21,640 nt of DNA from Tubiluchus corallicola (GCA_030141605.1 JAQGDQ010001633.1:10001-31640); one strand, 5' to 3'; counted from the first letter of the stretch, positions 1 through 9,573 are shown. Program-made: numbers and translations. Notes: generated by a model from the letters alone, not told the origin.

Positions 1-70
1 TCCAGCTACCAGTTCAACAAGATAGAGCAAGCACGAGATTTCATCCTTGTAGCTCACAATTCAACAGCGC

Positions 71-423
71 CACCTGTACCCATGACAGCAAGGGGATACC
101 TGGCTTTCACAGTCAAAATCTAATTAATGATATCGCTAATTGTCAGCTAATTTGGAGAAAAAAGATGATGAAAATTGTGAACCAATCGGGAGTTGAACCC
201 GAGACCTGTACCTATGACAGCTGGAGGATACTTCTGACATTCACAGCCATAGTCTAATTAACGATATCATTAATTGTCAGCTAATTTGGAGAAAGAAGAT
301 GCTGAAAATTGTGAACCAATCGGGAGTTGAACCCGAGACCTGTACCTATGACAGCTGGAGGATACTTCTGGCTTTCACAGTCATAGTCTAATTAATGATA
401 TCGTTAATTGCCAGCTAATTTGG
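71..423 (-). repeat. Tandem repeat, ~133-bp unit x ~2.7, with tRNA-like T-arm motif
   Basis: Three head-to-tail units begin with ACCTGTACC at about 72, 204 and 338, giving periods of 132 and 134 bp; the third stops at about 423. On the minus strand the two junctions read CGGGTTCAACTCCCG, which fits the Pol III B-box pattern GWTCRANNC inside a 4-bp T-arm-like stem (CGGG/CCCG). Each unit also holds a near-palindrome centred on GATATC (AATTAA..GATATC..TTAATT). No convincing A box or cloverleaf could be assembled, so this is not a tRNA gene. It could be a tandemly amplified tRNA-derived SINE or a plain satellite. B-box matches occur by chance at this window size, so only the repetition and the stem support the SINE reading. 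Confidence 0.7.
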
Positions 424-950
424 AAAAGTTGAGGCCAAAATATGTTTTCACACACGTTAAGTGACATTTTTGGCTTCAGTCTCTGTCAAGCTTGTTCGCT
501 AAGTAAATTTGCGTGCCAACCCCCACGCAGCCACCCAACGTTTTCATTGAGACGTCTGCTGCCCGCGGACGCCTCATTATGTCATACGTGACGTCACGAT
601 TACAACAGGTTGCTGGAGAAGAGTGGGTGAGAACAGCTGAGACTTGCTTTCATTCATTGCCCATGTTTCCAACCTGCGCAGTGGTTGTTTAGTGTTCCAT
701 TCTGTCAGGACAAGGAGGACAATCGCATATGTTTACTGTAGCTGTTGTTCAAGTAAACCAGGCAGCGACTGTACACAAATATTGCTGGTATGTAAGAGTT
801 ACAATCGTATTACTGTTTTTGTGCTATGCTTTTTTTGGCTACAAAGTTACGAACTTTTACGAAAATCTGAAGGTGGATTTCTGACCTCATATTGTTTCGA
901 AATTAACAATCATTTATTCGTGTTTTTTATCATTTTCGCTGCGTAGGTGA
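424..950. other. Unassigned sequence with a small CpG-containing patch
   Basis: No repeat family or credible gene is visible. The part at 500-600 is richer in GC and CpG than its surroundings. It holds a short hairpin (GCGTG 511-515 with CACGC 524-528) and a perfect CRE-type octamer TGACGTCA at 589-596. A 100-codon open frame at 644-946 has no recognisable domain and no supporting context. A promoter is possible but nothing decides it. Confidence 0.4.
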
Positions 951-1286
951 ACCTGAGCTAATCCCTTAGGAGTCCTTAGGCCTTTTGCTGCCATTTTAGT
1001 GAGCGTAGGCTTTGTTAAATTCTAAATGTGTTTTTTTTTCACTTATGCTATTTTTGTTATGATTGCTTTTATAATTCTGCTTATGTTTTTGCTTTATTTT
1101 GTTAGTTTATTTGCATCCTGTGTCATCAATTCTTTTTTCTGTCATCAACATTAAATTATAAGGGGTGAGTGAGTAGATGGCCTACGGTCTTTCCTCGCCC
1201 CATCTCCACAGATAAAGTTATTTTTTCGTAAAATGGAAATTTGTGACACAAATTGGAGAAAAATAAAATGTCTATGTCTATGTCTA
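951..1286 (+). mobile_element. 3' end of a LINE-like retrotransposon with TCTATG tail (copy A)
   Basis: The right end has three ordered parts. A hairpin spans 1162-1201: outer stem GGGGTGAG (1162-1169) with CTCGCCCC (1194-1201), inner stem GGCC (1179-1182) with GGTC (1186-1189). About 60 bp further on is AATTGGAGAAAAATAAA, and then a short tail of TCTATG units (1269-1286). The same order recurs at 14751-14903. Non-LTR retrotransposons of several clades (CR1/L2-like and others) end in a 3' stem-loop and a short microsatellite instead of poly-A. No coding part is present, so this is a 5'-truncated copy. The left boundary is a guess, and the clade cannot be named from the tail alone. Confidence 0.6.
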
Positions 1287-2952
1287 AAGCTGTTCCTATC
1301 ACGAAATTCCCTCAAATTTAATTCTGTCACCGGGAAACTTCCAAGTCCGAAGAGCGTTTTTTGCAGTTTTTTTGTTTTTATGTACCGTTGTTTAATCTTT
1401 TTTTCAAAAAACCTGAAAACGAATTTTGTATTGCATTGAAGTAGCTGTCACTCTCTCATAATATTAACTTATGTCTTATTTTCTTGTCAGAAATAATTAA
1501 TTAAACTGCTCCAATTAATTAACTACGAAAGAAAGGATTACTTAATTTTTTACCCAGGACGTCGTAGCTGATCGTCCTACCGAATTTTAACTATATTAGA
1601 CAAATGTTTTGAGAAAAGTGTAAGAGACAGACTGAGTGGGTGAGTTAGTGAGTGAGTGACTGAAGAAATGAACGACTGGAAAGACAAAGCTGACGCTCGG
1701 AAAAGTATGAAATAAAAAAGACTTGTAATCTTCCAGCACCCATCTAACTATACACGCCCGGGTTTGTTTTAGTAATTAGGCTTGCTTTTGGTCACGTGAC
1801 GTACAGATTTGGATATTGTAGTTATTATGGAAAACTTGCAGTTATGAAAACAAAACGGAAATTTTAATGTGTAAGTTTGAGCGCAGGGTAATTAGTGAAA
1901 AACTAACGTCAGTAATGAAACGGCTATCATTACATTCCTGAATTCAAACAAATAAAAAACCAATTATTTGGCTGCAATATTAACGGTTGTCCGACGTGAC
2001 AACTTTTGTGGTTTTTTACATCATCTGTCTACGCTTAAGGGAATAAATTAGTCTTTCAGAAAACTATGTCTTTATTTAACTACTAGGCGACCGACTGTTG
2101 CTTCATTTTGTTCAACGATACTTGCTTCGACTAGCTGTGGCTGGTAAAACTAAGACACAGTTGAAAATACTGATAGCTTACATTACAACCTCTTGTGGAT
2201 GGAGCTTTACTTTATGGACTTAGTATTAACAAGCATTGGTGAACTATTAGATTATCTTTTTTCGTTGGGCAAAGGTAATTTTTGGGCATTTGTAGCATCT
2301 GAAAGTATTTCCAGCCTGTAAATTTTGAGTTGTATAGCAACACATGTTTATTGAACTGGTACCCGGGTACAAATTAACAGCTGGCACTTGATTTGAACTA
2401 ATTTTATATCATCAACATTTATGAATATTAAAGGATCATCTTATCATAAAAACTGCATAAAATTAGTTTCACGTTTTGTGTTCAAGGAATATGTTGAGTA
2501 AAAACTGAGTAGTATGACACACGCTACCAAACAATAAGAGCGCTGATTGCTCATACTTGATTGTGAGATCCGAAGTAACAGAAGTAATTACGCGACGTAC
2601 TATTTTAGACACTCGTTGCGTTTTTTTTTTGTTCATCCACTATCTGGGTATTTCCGTAACTTAGTTTACCATTATGTCCACGAGATGTCCACGTTATCAA
2701 GACGATAGATTGACAATTTTTAATAACATTGAAAATCGTTCCCCTGCATTTTCTGCCACACCAAATGACAAAGATAAGTTCATTTTTATAACGTGTAGCC
2801 AAAATTGAGTTATGCAAGATTATTGTAGCTTTTCTGTAATCAGCCTTTCAAACTGGGAATCACTTATTGTTTAAATAAAATCTAAATACAATTGTGCAAA
2901 GAGTTATTAATGTAGTTATTATGTAACATTGTTGTGATAACTATTATTAATA

Positions 2953-2955
<3 letters not shown>
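1287..2955. other. No recognisable element; AT-rich unique-looking DNA
   Basis: Nothing in this stretch could be assigned. Minor items are a degenerate GTGA-type run at 1631-1665, a 12-bp perfect palindrome GTACCCGGGTAC at 2359-2370, and short open frames (for example 2605-2817 on the minus strand) with no domain or codon pattern that would argue for a gene. Confidence 0.4.

Positions 2956-2992
<37 letters not shown>
2956..2992. repeat. (TA)n microsatellite
   Basis: An essentially uninterrupted TA dinucleotide run directly abuts the dispersed repeat that follows. A second (TA)n run precedes the related copy at 8545, so on the minus strand the TA run may be the 3' tail of that repeat instead of a chance microsatellite. 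Confidence 0.9.
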
Positions 2993-2996
<4 letters not shown>

Positions 2997-2998
<2 letters not shown>

Positions 2999-3283
2999 TA
3001 ATTCTTTATTTGTCATTAAAATGGTGCACTCATTATAATAAAATCGAGTAATCCTCAGCGTGATGTTACAATAACCACACTGTTCAAGACAAATGCGACC
3101 AGTGCATACTAAAAAAAACTAAATTGCAAAACTATAAACAATAAATGAACATATTTACAAACACCATATTTTTACAAAACAATTTTACGAAAGTACATTA
3201 AATTTTACATGACATATTTTACACTATATATAGATTTGACATGACACAATTAACAGAAACATGATTTACATTACATAAATTTG
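2997..3283 (-). mobile_element. Dispersed (TA)n-tailed repeat, copy 1 (likely retroelement 3' part)
   Basis: This 287-bp stretch aligns almost end to end with 8568-8853. Both begin with ATTAATTCTTTATTTGTCATT-like sequence right after a TA run, and both share blocks such as ACTGTTCAAGACAAATGCG and ACAATTAACAGAAACATG. Read on the minus strand the order is body, AATAAAG, ATTAAT, then (TA)n, matching the AATAAA-plus-microsatellite ends of LINE/SINE-type elements. No ORF, A box or B box is visible. It is a two-copy interspersed repeat for certain; retroelement identity and orientation are inferred. Confidence 0.7.
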
Positions 3284-3486
3284 TATGAATTATGTATGAA
3301 TCAATTGTTTTTGTCCTATAAGCTCGAGCTACAATAAGGAGATTTTGCCTCTGGTAGATATTCCTTTCACCGTTCATTTAATCCGTCTTGTTTATTAGAT
3401 TGTAACGTAATGTATGTAATGTTGGTTCCATGAACAAACATACATCATGCATACCAGTTCTTATTACGTAGGAAAACTTGCACAAT

Positions 3487-4704
3487 TAAAAAGAAAAACT
3501 AATCTTAATTAGTTAAAAAGAAAAGATAATCTTAATTAGTTAAAAAGAAAAAGTAATCTTAATTAGTTAAAAAGAAAAAGTAATCTTAATTAGTTAAGAA
3601 GAAAAAGTAATCTTAATTAGTTAAAAAGAAAAACTAATCTTAATTAGTTAAAAAGAAAAAGTAATCTTAATTAGTTAAGAAGAAAAAGTAATCTTAATTA
3701 GTTAAAAAGAAAAAGTAATCTTAATTAGTTGAAAAGAAAAAGTAATCTTAATTAGTTAAAAAGAAAAGATGATCTTAATTAGTTAAAAAGAAAAAGTAAT
3801 CTTAATTAGTTAAAAAGAAAAAGTAATCTTAATTAGTTAAGAAGAAAAAGTAATCTTAATTAGTTAAAAAGAAAAACTAATCTTAATTAGTTAAAAAGAA
3901 AAAGTAATCTTAATTAGTTAAGAAGAAAAAGTAATCTTAATTAGTTAAAAAGAAAAAGTAATCTTAATTAGTTAAAAAGAAAAAGTAATCTTAATTAGTT
4001 GAAAAGAAAAACTAATCTTAATTAGTTAAAAAGAAAAAGTAATCTTAATTAGTTAAGAAGAAAAAGTAATCTTAATTAGTTAAAAAGAAAAAGTGATCTT
4101 AATTAGTTGAAAAGAAAAAGTAATCTTAATTAGTTAAAAAGAAAAACTAATCTTAATTAGTTAAAAAGAAAAAGTAATCTTAATTAGTTAAAAAGAAAAA
4201 CTAATCTTAATTAGTTAAAAAGAAAAAGTAATCTTAATTAGTTAAAAAGAAAAAGTAATCTTAATTAGTTAAGAAGAAAAAGTAATCTTAATTAGTTAAA
4301 AAGAAAAAGTAATCTTAATTAGTTGAAAAGAAAAAGTAATCTTAATTAGTTAAAAAGAAAAGATAATCTTAATTAGTTAAAAAGAAAAAGTAATCTTAAT
4401 TAGTTAAAAAGAAAAAGTAATCTTAATTAGTTAAGAAGAAAAAGTAATCTTAATTAGTTAAAAAGAAAAACTAATCTTAATTAGTTAAAAAGAAAAAGTA
4501 ATCTTAATTAGTTAAGAAGAAAAAGTAATCTTAACTATAGTTAAAAAGAAAAAGTAATCTTAATTAGTTGAAAAGAAAAAGTAATCTTAATTAGTTAAAA
4601 AGAAAAAGTAATCTTAATTAGTTAAAAAGAAAAAGTACTCTTAATTAGTTAAAAAGAAAAGATAATCTTAATTAGTTAAAAAGAAAAAGTAATCTTAATT
4701 AGTT
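3487..4704. repeat. 27-bp satellite array, ~45 units, with 9-10-unit higher-order repeat
   Basis: The unit has a constant 10-base part TTAATTAGTT and a 17-base purine-rich part that varies at a few positions. Unit length is 27 throughout except for one 29-bp unit at 4531-4559. Variants are G (ends AGTAATC), C (ends ACTAATC), D (ends GATAATC), R (starts AAGAAG) and E (starts GAAAAG). The order D-G-G-R-C-G-R-G-E occurs at 3505-3747, again with one extra G at 3748-4017, and again at 4342-4586. The array therefore grew by duplicating blocks of about 243-270 bp as well as single units. Stop codons in TTAATTAG and TTAA rule out translation in most frames. There are no unique spacers, so it is not a CRISPR. 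Confidence 0.97.
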
Positions 4705-5109
4705 GACCTTCTTTTCCATGTAATTAACCTTTTTTAAAAAACCAAATAGGCCACTAAAGAGTTAGTTTGTTAAATTGTTCAAATTATTGTGTCTGTTATG
4801 CACTGACAATCTTAAAATTGCTAAACAAATAATCTAATCTTAATCTTAATTACATATAGAACAGAAAAAAACAATAATCGCAATACTAGACACGACTGAA
4901 TTATTTAAACATTATTTATATTATCATTAGGTAAGCGCGGGCAGACAATTCGCAGAAAGTTAGTCAGCATGACGCTATTCTCAGCCATGTAGGGTCTGAA
5001 AACGGAAGTAGCTAAGAATAGCCGGAAAAAGGAAGCATTCCAGAATGGACAAAATGAATCATTTTCCAACTGTACTTACCTGTTACACTTTTTCGACCAT
5101 AAGTTAGAT
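4705..5109. other. AT-rich flank of the satellite; nothing recognisable
   Basis: The first part retains echoes of the array, for example ATCTAATCTTAATCTTAATTA near 4831. The rest has no element, RNA gene or credible exon that could be identified. Confidence 0.4.
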
Positions 5110-5255
5110 AGATTCTTTTATTTCGGCAGCTAGGTCATAAACCTATGTTATAAATTTAGGTATAAACAAAAAAATATACACGCAGTTACAAGGACATTTA
5201 CAATGACAATTACAAATATACAATCTAAAACTACAATCAGTAAAAAAATAATAGA
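5110..5255 (-). mobile_element. Possible LINE-like 3' end, minus strand
   Basis: Read on the minus strand, the sequence passes through CCGAAATAAAAG and then a short repeat-like TCTATCTAACTTA at 5097-5112, resembling the AATAAA-plus-short-repeat ends elsewhere in this window. The upstream part is A/T-rich with repeated TTGTAA-type words and no ORF. The evidence is only positional and compositional, so this may be ordinary AT-rich DNA. Confidence 0.25.
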
Positions 5256-5700
5256 AAAGCTACAATTGGAAACGTGTCCCCATTTTGACCATTGACTCTG
5301 CTCTCAGCTGCTAGCCGGAGCTAACCGGATGTCAAATATATTTGGTTCATTTCGAATTTGTTTAAATATTTCAGACTGAAAATAGATGTCTAATTTCAAA
5401 ATACATTTCACACAGAAGTTTTGTGAATTTTCTAGCCTGACAAATAGAAAGTAAGCTAAGCGTCTAAAATGGCTCATAAATGACTTTCTTTCGTTTTTCC
5501 AATTATACGTCGCTGTTTTTCGACTGTATTTCATAAGGATGGCAGATGAGCCTACTAAATAATTTTCTGCGTCATATCTATAAAATTACTGATGCTTCTG
5601 CTTAGGTCAGACTTAGGTTACCACGTATAAAAGTCTTGCTACTTCGTCGACACGAAGCCAGTTTCTGTCGAGAGCCTGCCATGAAATTGGCCAATAAGTT

Positions 5701-6008
5701 AATAAACAATAAACGTTTAACATTTCTTTTCTTTATAGGGCATTCTACTGTATTGGTCTTCCTTTATCGCTGTCTCATATAGATTACCCTGATCGATTCT
5801 ATCGATTGTATAATTTTATATTCATTTATTCTTTGCGATCTAATAACTAAAAATAAAGCTCAAGTTTAACCCACAAACAATAAACGAATATAAAATTATA
5901 CAATCGATAGAATCGATCAGCGTAATCGATATGAGACAGCGATAAAGGAAGACCAATACAGTAGAATGCCCTATAAAGAAAAGAAATGTTACACGTTTAT
6001 TGTTTATT
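5701..6008. repeat. Fold-back inverted repeat, 134-bp arms, 40-bp loop
   Basis: Arm 5701-5834 pairs with arm 5875-6008. Long stretches match exactly, for example the block containing AGGGCATTCTACTGTATTGG on the left and its reverse complement on the right, with a few mismatches. The 40-bp loop is 5835-5874. The outer ends are AATAAACAATAAACG and its complement. No unambiguous target duplication was found. The short frames at 5840-6052 (minus) and 5966-6157 (plus) are read-throughs of the two arms and are not treated as genes. A fold-back transposon remnant or a local inverted duplication would both fit. Confidence 0.9.
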
Positions 6009-6430
6009 TTATTTCTCTCACGTTCCTGCATCGTGTTTACCTTCACATTCAAGAGACAAGCCGCCGTTCCTTATTATTAAAATTTTCTATTTGGATTTTT
6101 GCCGTAACCTTTCCAACGTTGCCTTCGTCACTTCTAAAACGCAGAAAATATTTTTAAGGTAAATAGAAAAAGAGCGTTCGGGCAAAGAGTAGCAATATGC
6201 ACATTGATCTGTACATCAAACGAAAGGGCTTGACACACATATTTACCATTGGGGGGTTATTTTTCGAATGGGCCCCCACCTGGAGGAACGATAGGTGAAA
6301 AACCTCCAAAACGGCCTCTTTTTGCCCGTCTTCGGAAAATCACAAAAATTTTGCCTCTTGTTTCTTAGAGAACGGGAATTTGTCAGGCATGAAGTCTAGA
6401 ATGGTTGTATTGCCCGTTCAACGGTGGGTG
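6009..6430. other. Unassigned sequence
   Basis: No element could be named. The most distinctive part is a GC-rich patch at 6248-6276, where TGGGGGG can pair with GCCCCCA. Nothing supports a gene. Confidence 0.35.
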
Positions 6431-6432
6431 TA

Positions 6433-6849
6433 TAGGTTTTACACGTCAAATATAGACATAGGAAAGTTCAAATGTGACTTAGGTAAGTCAAATGTAGATG
6501 TATTACTTTGAATAAATCGGTAACTAAGTTATTCAAGTGCAAATTAGAAAAAGATAAACCAAAGATAGTGCATCTATTAGTAGGCCTATAACGTTGTTAT
6601 TTTAACTTAGTAGCAATTATTAAATTGAAATTAAAGAAGATTAAATTTAACATCCTTAAACTTTACCACCGATCCACATTTGAGATACCAATGTCACATT
6701 TGACTTGACATGTGTCTACATTTGACTTACCAAAAACGCTTAAGATTTGTTGAAAACCATTGTTAACACATTTGAACTACCTAAATCTACGTTTGAGTTA
6801 CCAAGACACATTTGAATTACATAAATCTACATTTGACATGTAAAACCTA
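6433..6849 (+). mobile_element. MITE copy 1, TA-flanked, with arrayed CAAATGT termini (417 bp)
   Basis: The element begins TAGGTTTTACACGTCAAAT and ends with the near-complement ATTTGACATGTAAAACCTA. A TA dinucleotide sits on each side (6431-6432 and 6850-6851), as expected of Tc1/mariner-type insertion. Each end is an array of roughly 20-bp units alternating TCAAATGTAGAC and TCAAATGTGACTTAGGTAAG, in opposite orientations at the two ends. The core (about 6500-6665) has no ORF. The same core and ends recur inverted at 10138-10777, and the left half recurs at 7219. It is non-autonomous; the TA duplication alone is weak proof of the superfamily. Confidence 0.85.
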
Positions 6850-6851
6850 TA

Positions 6852-7216
6852 GTTGTGCCTGCAGAACACGTAAGATTATAGCCTACCAAAGCTCGCGGTT
6901 GACACTTGAGTGGCAAATGCATGAGCTCCTAGCGCCTAGTGGGAGAGCAGTCTTTATTCAGGGGACCCATAAGTCACGTAGCTAACATTAATTAAATGCA
7001 TTATGAAAGACATTATGGCACATTTGTGTTGTATGTAGGAACAGTGAGACACGAAACTGATACATTAGCTGACATTCTTATCTATCTGTAACTATTGCAA
7101 ATTTTATGCACATCGACACGGCAAGCGTACCCACTGACATAGTGACACACTAAACACAGACCACTGTGATACACTCTGAGCTAAAAGACTCAAAGAAAAC
7201 GGTACAATTGCAGTAA
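6852..7216. other. Unique spacer between two MITE copies
   Basis: No gene or named element is visible. The stretch is mixed-composition sequence without tandem structure. Confidence 0.35.
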
Positions 7217-7218
7217 TA

Positions 7219-7505
7219 TAGGTTTTGCACGTCAAATGTAGACACAGGAAAGTTCAAATGTGACTTAGGTAAGTCAAATGTAGACACAGGAATATCGAAT
7301 GTGTTTTGGTAACTCAAATGTGACTTAGGTAAGTCAAATGTAGACATAAGAATTTTGAATGTGTTTTGGTAACTCAAATGTGACTTAGGTAAGTCAAATG
7401 TAGACATAAGAATTTTGAATGTGTTTTGGTAACTCAAATGAGACTTGGATAAGTCAAATGTAGACACGGTACTTTGAATAAATCCGTAATTAACTCGTTT
7501 AACTC
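7219..7505 (+). mobile_element. MITE copy 3, left half only, with expanded 60-bp terminal array
   Basis: The left end TAGGTTTTGCACGTCAAATG follows a TA (7217-7218) and matches the left end of copy 1. The terminal array then continues as three 60-bp units at 7261-7320, 7321-7380 and 7381-7440; the last two are identical base for base. Core sequence starts at about 7466 (ACTTTGAATAAATC) and loses similarity near 7505, so the rest of the core and the right end are missing. The minus-strand frame at 7150-7467, with a repeated 20-residue pattern, is open only because 60 is a multiple of three. Confidence 0.8.
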
Positions 7506-7921
7506 ATATACAACAAACGATATTGTGTCTAAAATTATATTGTATTCGATAAAATTACAATATTATATATATAATATATTATAATATTATTGTATTCGAT
7601 AGATACAGTATTGTTTCTTGGCTGTTTCCATTTTTTTGTATTTCTCCATTTTTATGCTAACGTCCATTAACGTCCGAGGTTATGCTAAAACTGATGTATC
7701 TAAAAATTTACGTACATACACATAATCGATTGTGTTTTGTTAACTTTGTTACTTCTTGTTACATTTGTAAACAAGTGAATTTTACCGATGAACTCTGTGC
7801 TTAGTCTGTCCCTCTCTGGTCCCAAAGAATTGTGAAGTTTTTGTCTGGCTTGAGTTGAGTTTGGGTTTTCAATGCCAATTTAAGGTAACCGACAAGTCGC
7901 TTAGCATGTTGGGTTAGTTTT
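7506..7921. other. AT-rich spacer with palindromic TATAATATTA patch
   Basis: Around 7548-7600 the word TATTGTATTCGATA occurs twice, flanking a run of overlapping TATAAT/ATTATA palindromes. No element or gene could be assigned to the remainder. Confidence 0.35.
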
Positions 7922-8416
7922 GTTATTATTATAACTTGAACTTAGAAAAATATAGCAAAGAAATTTACAGAAAAACTCTCTCTAAGACGTAAACTTAATT
8001 TATCTTATCGCTAAATGTAAATTTTCACGCGCCATTCACTTACTGGGAAACTTCGGGACTTTTCGTAAACACATCGTGGTTTTCCGTAAGTGCACGCTGC
8101 TTAAACTAATTCAAACATCTGCAGCTTACCTAATGTTCAGACAAGAATATCACAGAAAAATCTGATTTTTTTTGTAAAAACTTATAATTTGACGAAAATA
8201 GACAGTGCGCTGCTTTTCTTCAGTTGATGAATGACGTCATTGGAGGAATGAATGTTCAAAATGGGAGCGCACAAACGTGAAGTGATCGCGACTTTAAAGT
8301 GACTTTACTAATTACACAAGGCGATTATAACATTTTTATTACTAAATCCTTTTAAAACTTTTCCCGAAAATCGAAATAAGCCCAACTTCCCAGAAGGCTT
8401 GGCCTTTCCTTTAATG
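7922..8416. repeat. Left arm of a 495-bp long inverted repeat
   Basis: This arm aligns with the reverse complement of 9079-9573. Anchors shared in order are ACTTAGAAAAATA, AAGAAATTTACAGAAAAACT, CGCCATTCACTT, TTGACGAAAATAGACAGTGCG, AATGACGTCATTG, ATTACTAAATCCTTTT and AAGGCTTGGCCTTTCCTTTAATG. Arms have equal length but are moderately diverged, with small indels. The CRE octamer TGACGTCA (8232-8239) is kept in both arms. A DNA transposon with long terminal inverted repeats or an old inverted duplication would both explain it. Confidence 0.85.
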
Positions 8417-8544
8417 TGTTCGATATTCCATGATTTCCGAAAAGAGACGGAAGTCACAGTGTTGTAACGTAGGAGGGTGTATGTTGTTCGCATTTTACAG
8501 TCGCGATGTTGCAGACAATGCAATAAAACACTTTTCTGCGAGCA

Positions 8545-8563
8545 TATATATATATATATATGT
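8545..8563. repeat. (TA)n microsatellite next to dispersed repeat copy 2
   Basis: A TA run leading into TGTATGTATT occupies the same position relative to the dispersed repeat as the run at 2956-2992, supporting its reading as the repeat's minus-strand tail. Confidence 0.85.
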
Positions 8564-8567
8564 ATGT

Positions 8568-8853
8568 ATTAATTCTTTATTTGTCATTAAAATGGTTCAC
8601 TCATTATCATAAAATTGAGTAAGCCTCAGCGTAATGTTAAAACAACAACACTGTTCAAGACAAATGCGTCCAGTGCAGACTAAAAAAACTAAGGCCTAAT
8701 TATATACAATAAATGAACATATTTACAAACACCATATTAAAATATTTTTACAAAACAATATTACAAAAGTACATTAAATTTTACATATTTTACACTATAT
8801 ATACATTTGACCTGACACAATTAACAGAAACATGCTTTACATTACATAAATTT
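8568..8853 (-). mobile_element. Dispersed (TA)n-tailed repeat, copy 2
   Basis: This is homologous to 2997-3283 over its whole length, with the same order of blocks and small indels (for example an extra AAAATATTTTT-like insertion near 8735). It lies in the centre between the two long inverted arms, so it probably inserted there after the inverted structure formed. No coding potential is visible. Confidence 0.7.
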
Positions 8854-9078
8854 CACATTTGACATTACAAAACTAACATAACACGTATTACATTATGTAA
8901 TTTTTAAAAAAAAATCATATGCGGATTGATACGACAAGATTCTGGGTTCGGATCCTGATTGACTCGTAATTATTCAGTACCTACCCTCTTCGGTTAATTA
9001 GGGTTTTTTAATTGTCGGTTACATAGGTCATTATATATATTAATTCTGGTTTATCATAGTTCAGATCTAAAAGTCAGT
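8854..9078. other. Rest of the central spacer; weak B-box-like site
   Basis: The only notable word is GGGTTCGGATCC at about 8946, which resembles a tRNA T-loop but departs from the B-box consensus (G instead of A at the invariant position). There is no A box and no cloverleaf, so no RNA gene is called. Confidence 0.3.
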
Positions 9079-9573
9079 CATTAAAGGAAAGACCAAGCCT
9101 TCTTGTAAGTTAGGTGTAATTCAATTTTCCGAAAAAAAATGTTAAAAGGATTTAGTAATAGCAGGGTGATAAGCGTCTCGTTTAATTAGTAAAATTACTC
9201 TAAAGCCGCGATCATTTAATGCTTAGACCCTCCCATTTGAATATCCATTCTTCCACCAATGACGTCATTGTTGGCTGAAGACAAGCATCGCACTGTCAAT
9301 TTTCGTCAAAGTGTAAAAGGTTTTACAAAAATTTTGATGTTTTTACCTGAACACCAGGTAAACTGCAGAAGCTGGAACTAGTTTAAGCAGTGTACATTTA
9401 CGAGAAGTCACGAAGTGCACTAGTTACCTCATCATTTTCAAGTGAATGGCGGCAGCCACAGCTCCTGAAAATTTCTGTAGTACAGCCGTAATTTATAAAT
9501 TAACTTCATGTTTTATAGGCAGTTTTTCTGCAAATTTCTTTGTTCTATTTTTCTAAGTTTGAGCAATAACTGT
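9079..9573. repeat. Right arm of the 495-bp long inverted repeat
   Basis: This is the inverted counterpart of 7922-8416; the distance between arms is 662 bp. Its CRE octamer is at 9260-9267. The open frames that start in or beyond this arm (9593-9922 plus, 9697-9957 minus) overlap on opposite strands and match no family I recognise. Confidence 0.85.

Noticed and set aside
644-946. 100-codon frame as a small Cys-rich gene
   Set aside because: No signal peptide or known motif, no clear promoter or polyadenylation context, and composition like the surrounding non-coding DNA.
3487-4704. CRISPR-like array
   Set aside because: The repeat is continuous with no unique spacers, the setting is an animal genome, and there are no cas genes.
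7150-7467. Protein with repeated MSTFDLPKSHLSYQ pattern (also seen at 10565-10771)
   Set aside because: Both frames lie exactly in the terminal arrays of MITE copies, whose 60- and 42-bp periods are multiples of three. The pattern is explained by the DNA repeat.
8946-8957. Second tRNA-like B box (GGGTTCGGATCC)
   Set aside because: It breaks the consensus at an invariant position and has no upstream A box.
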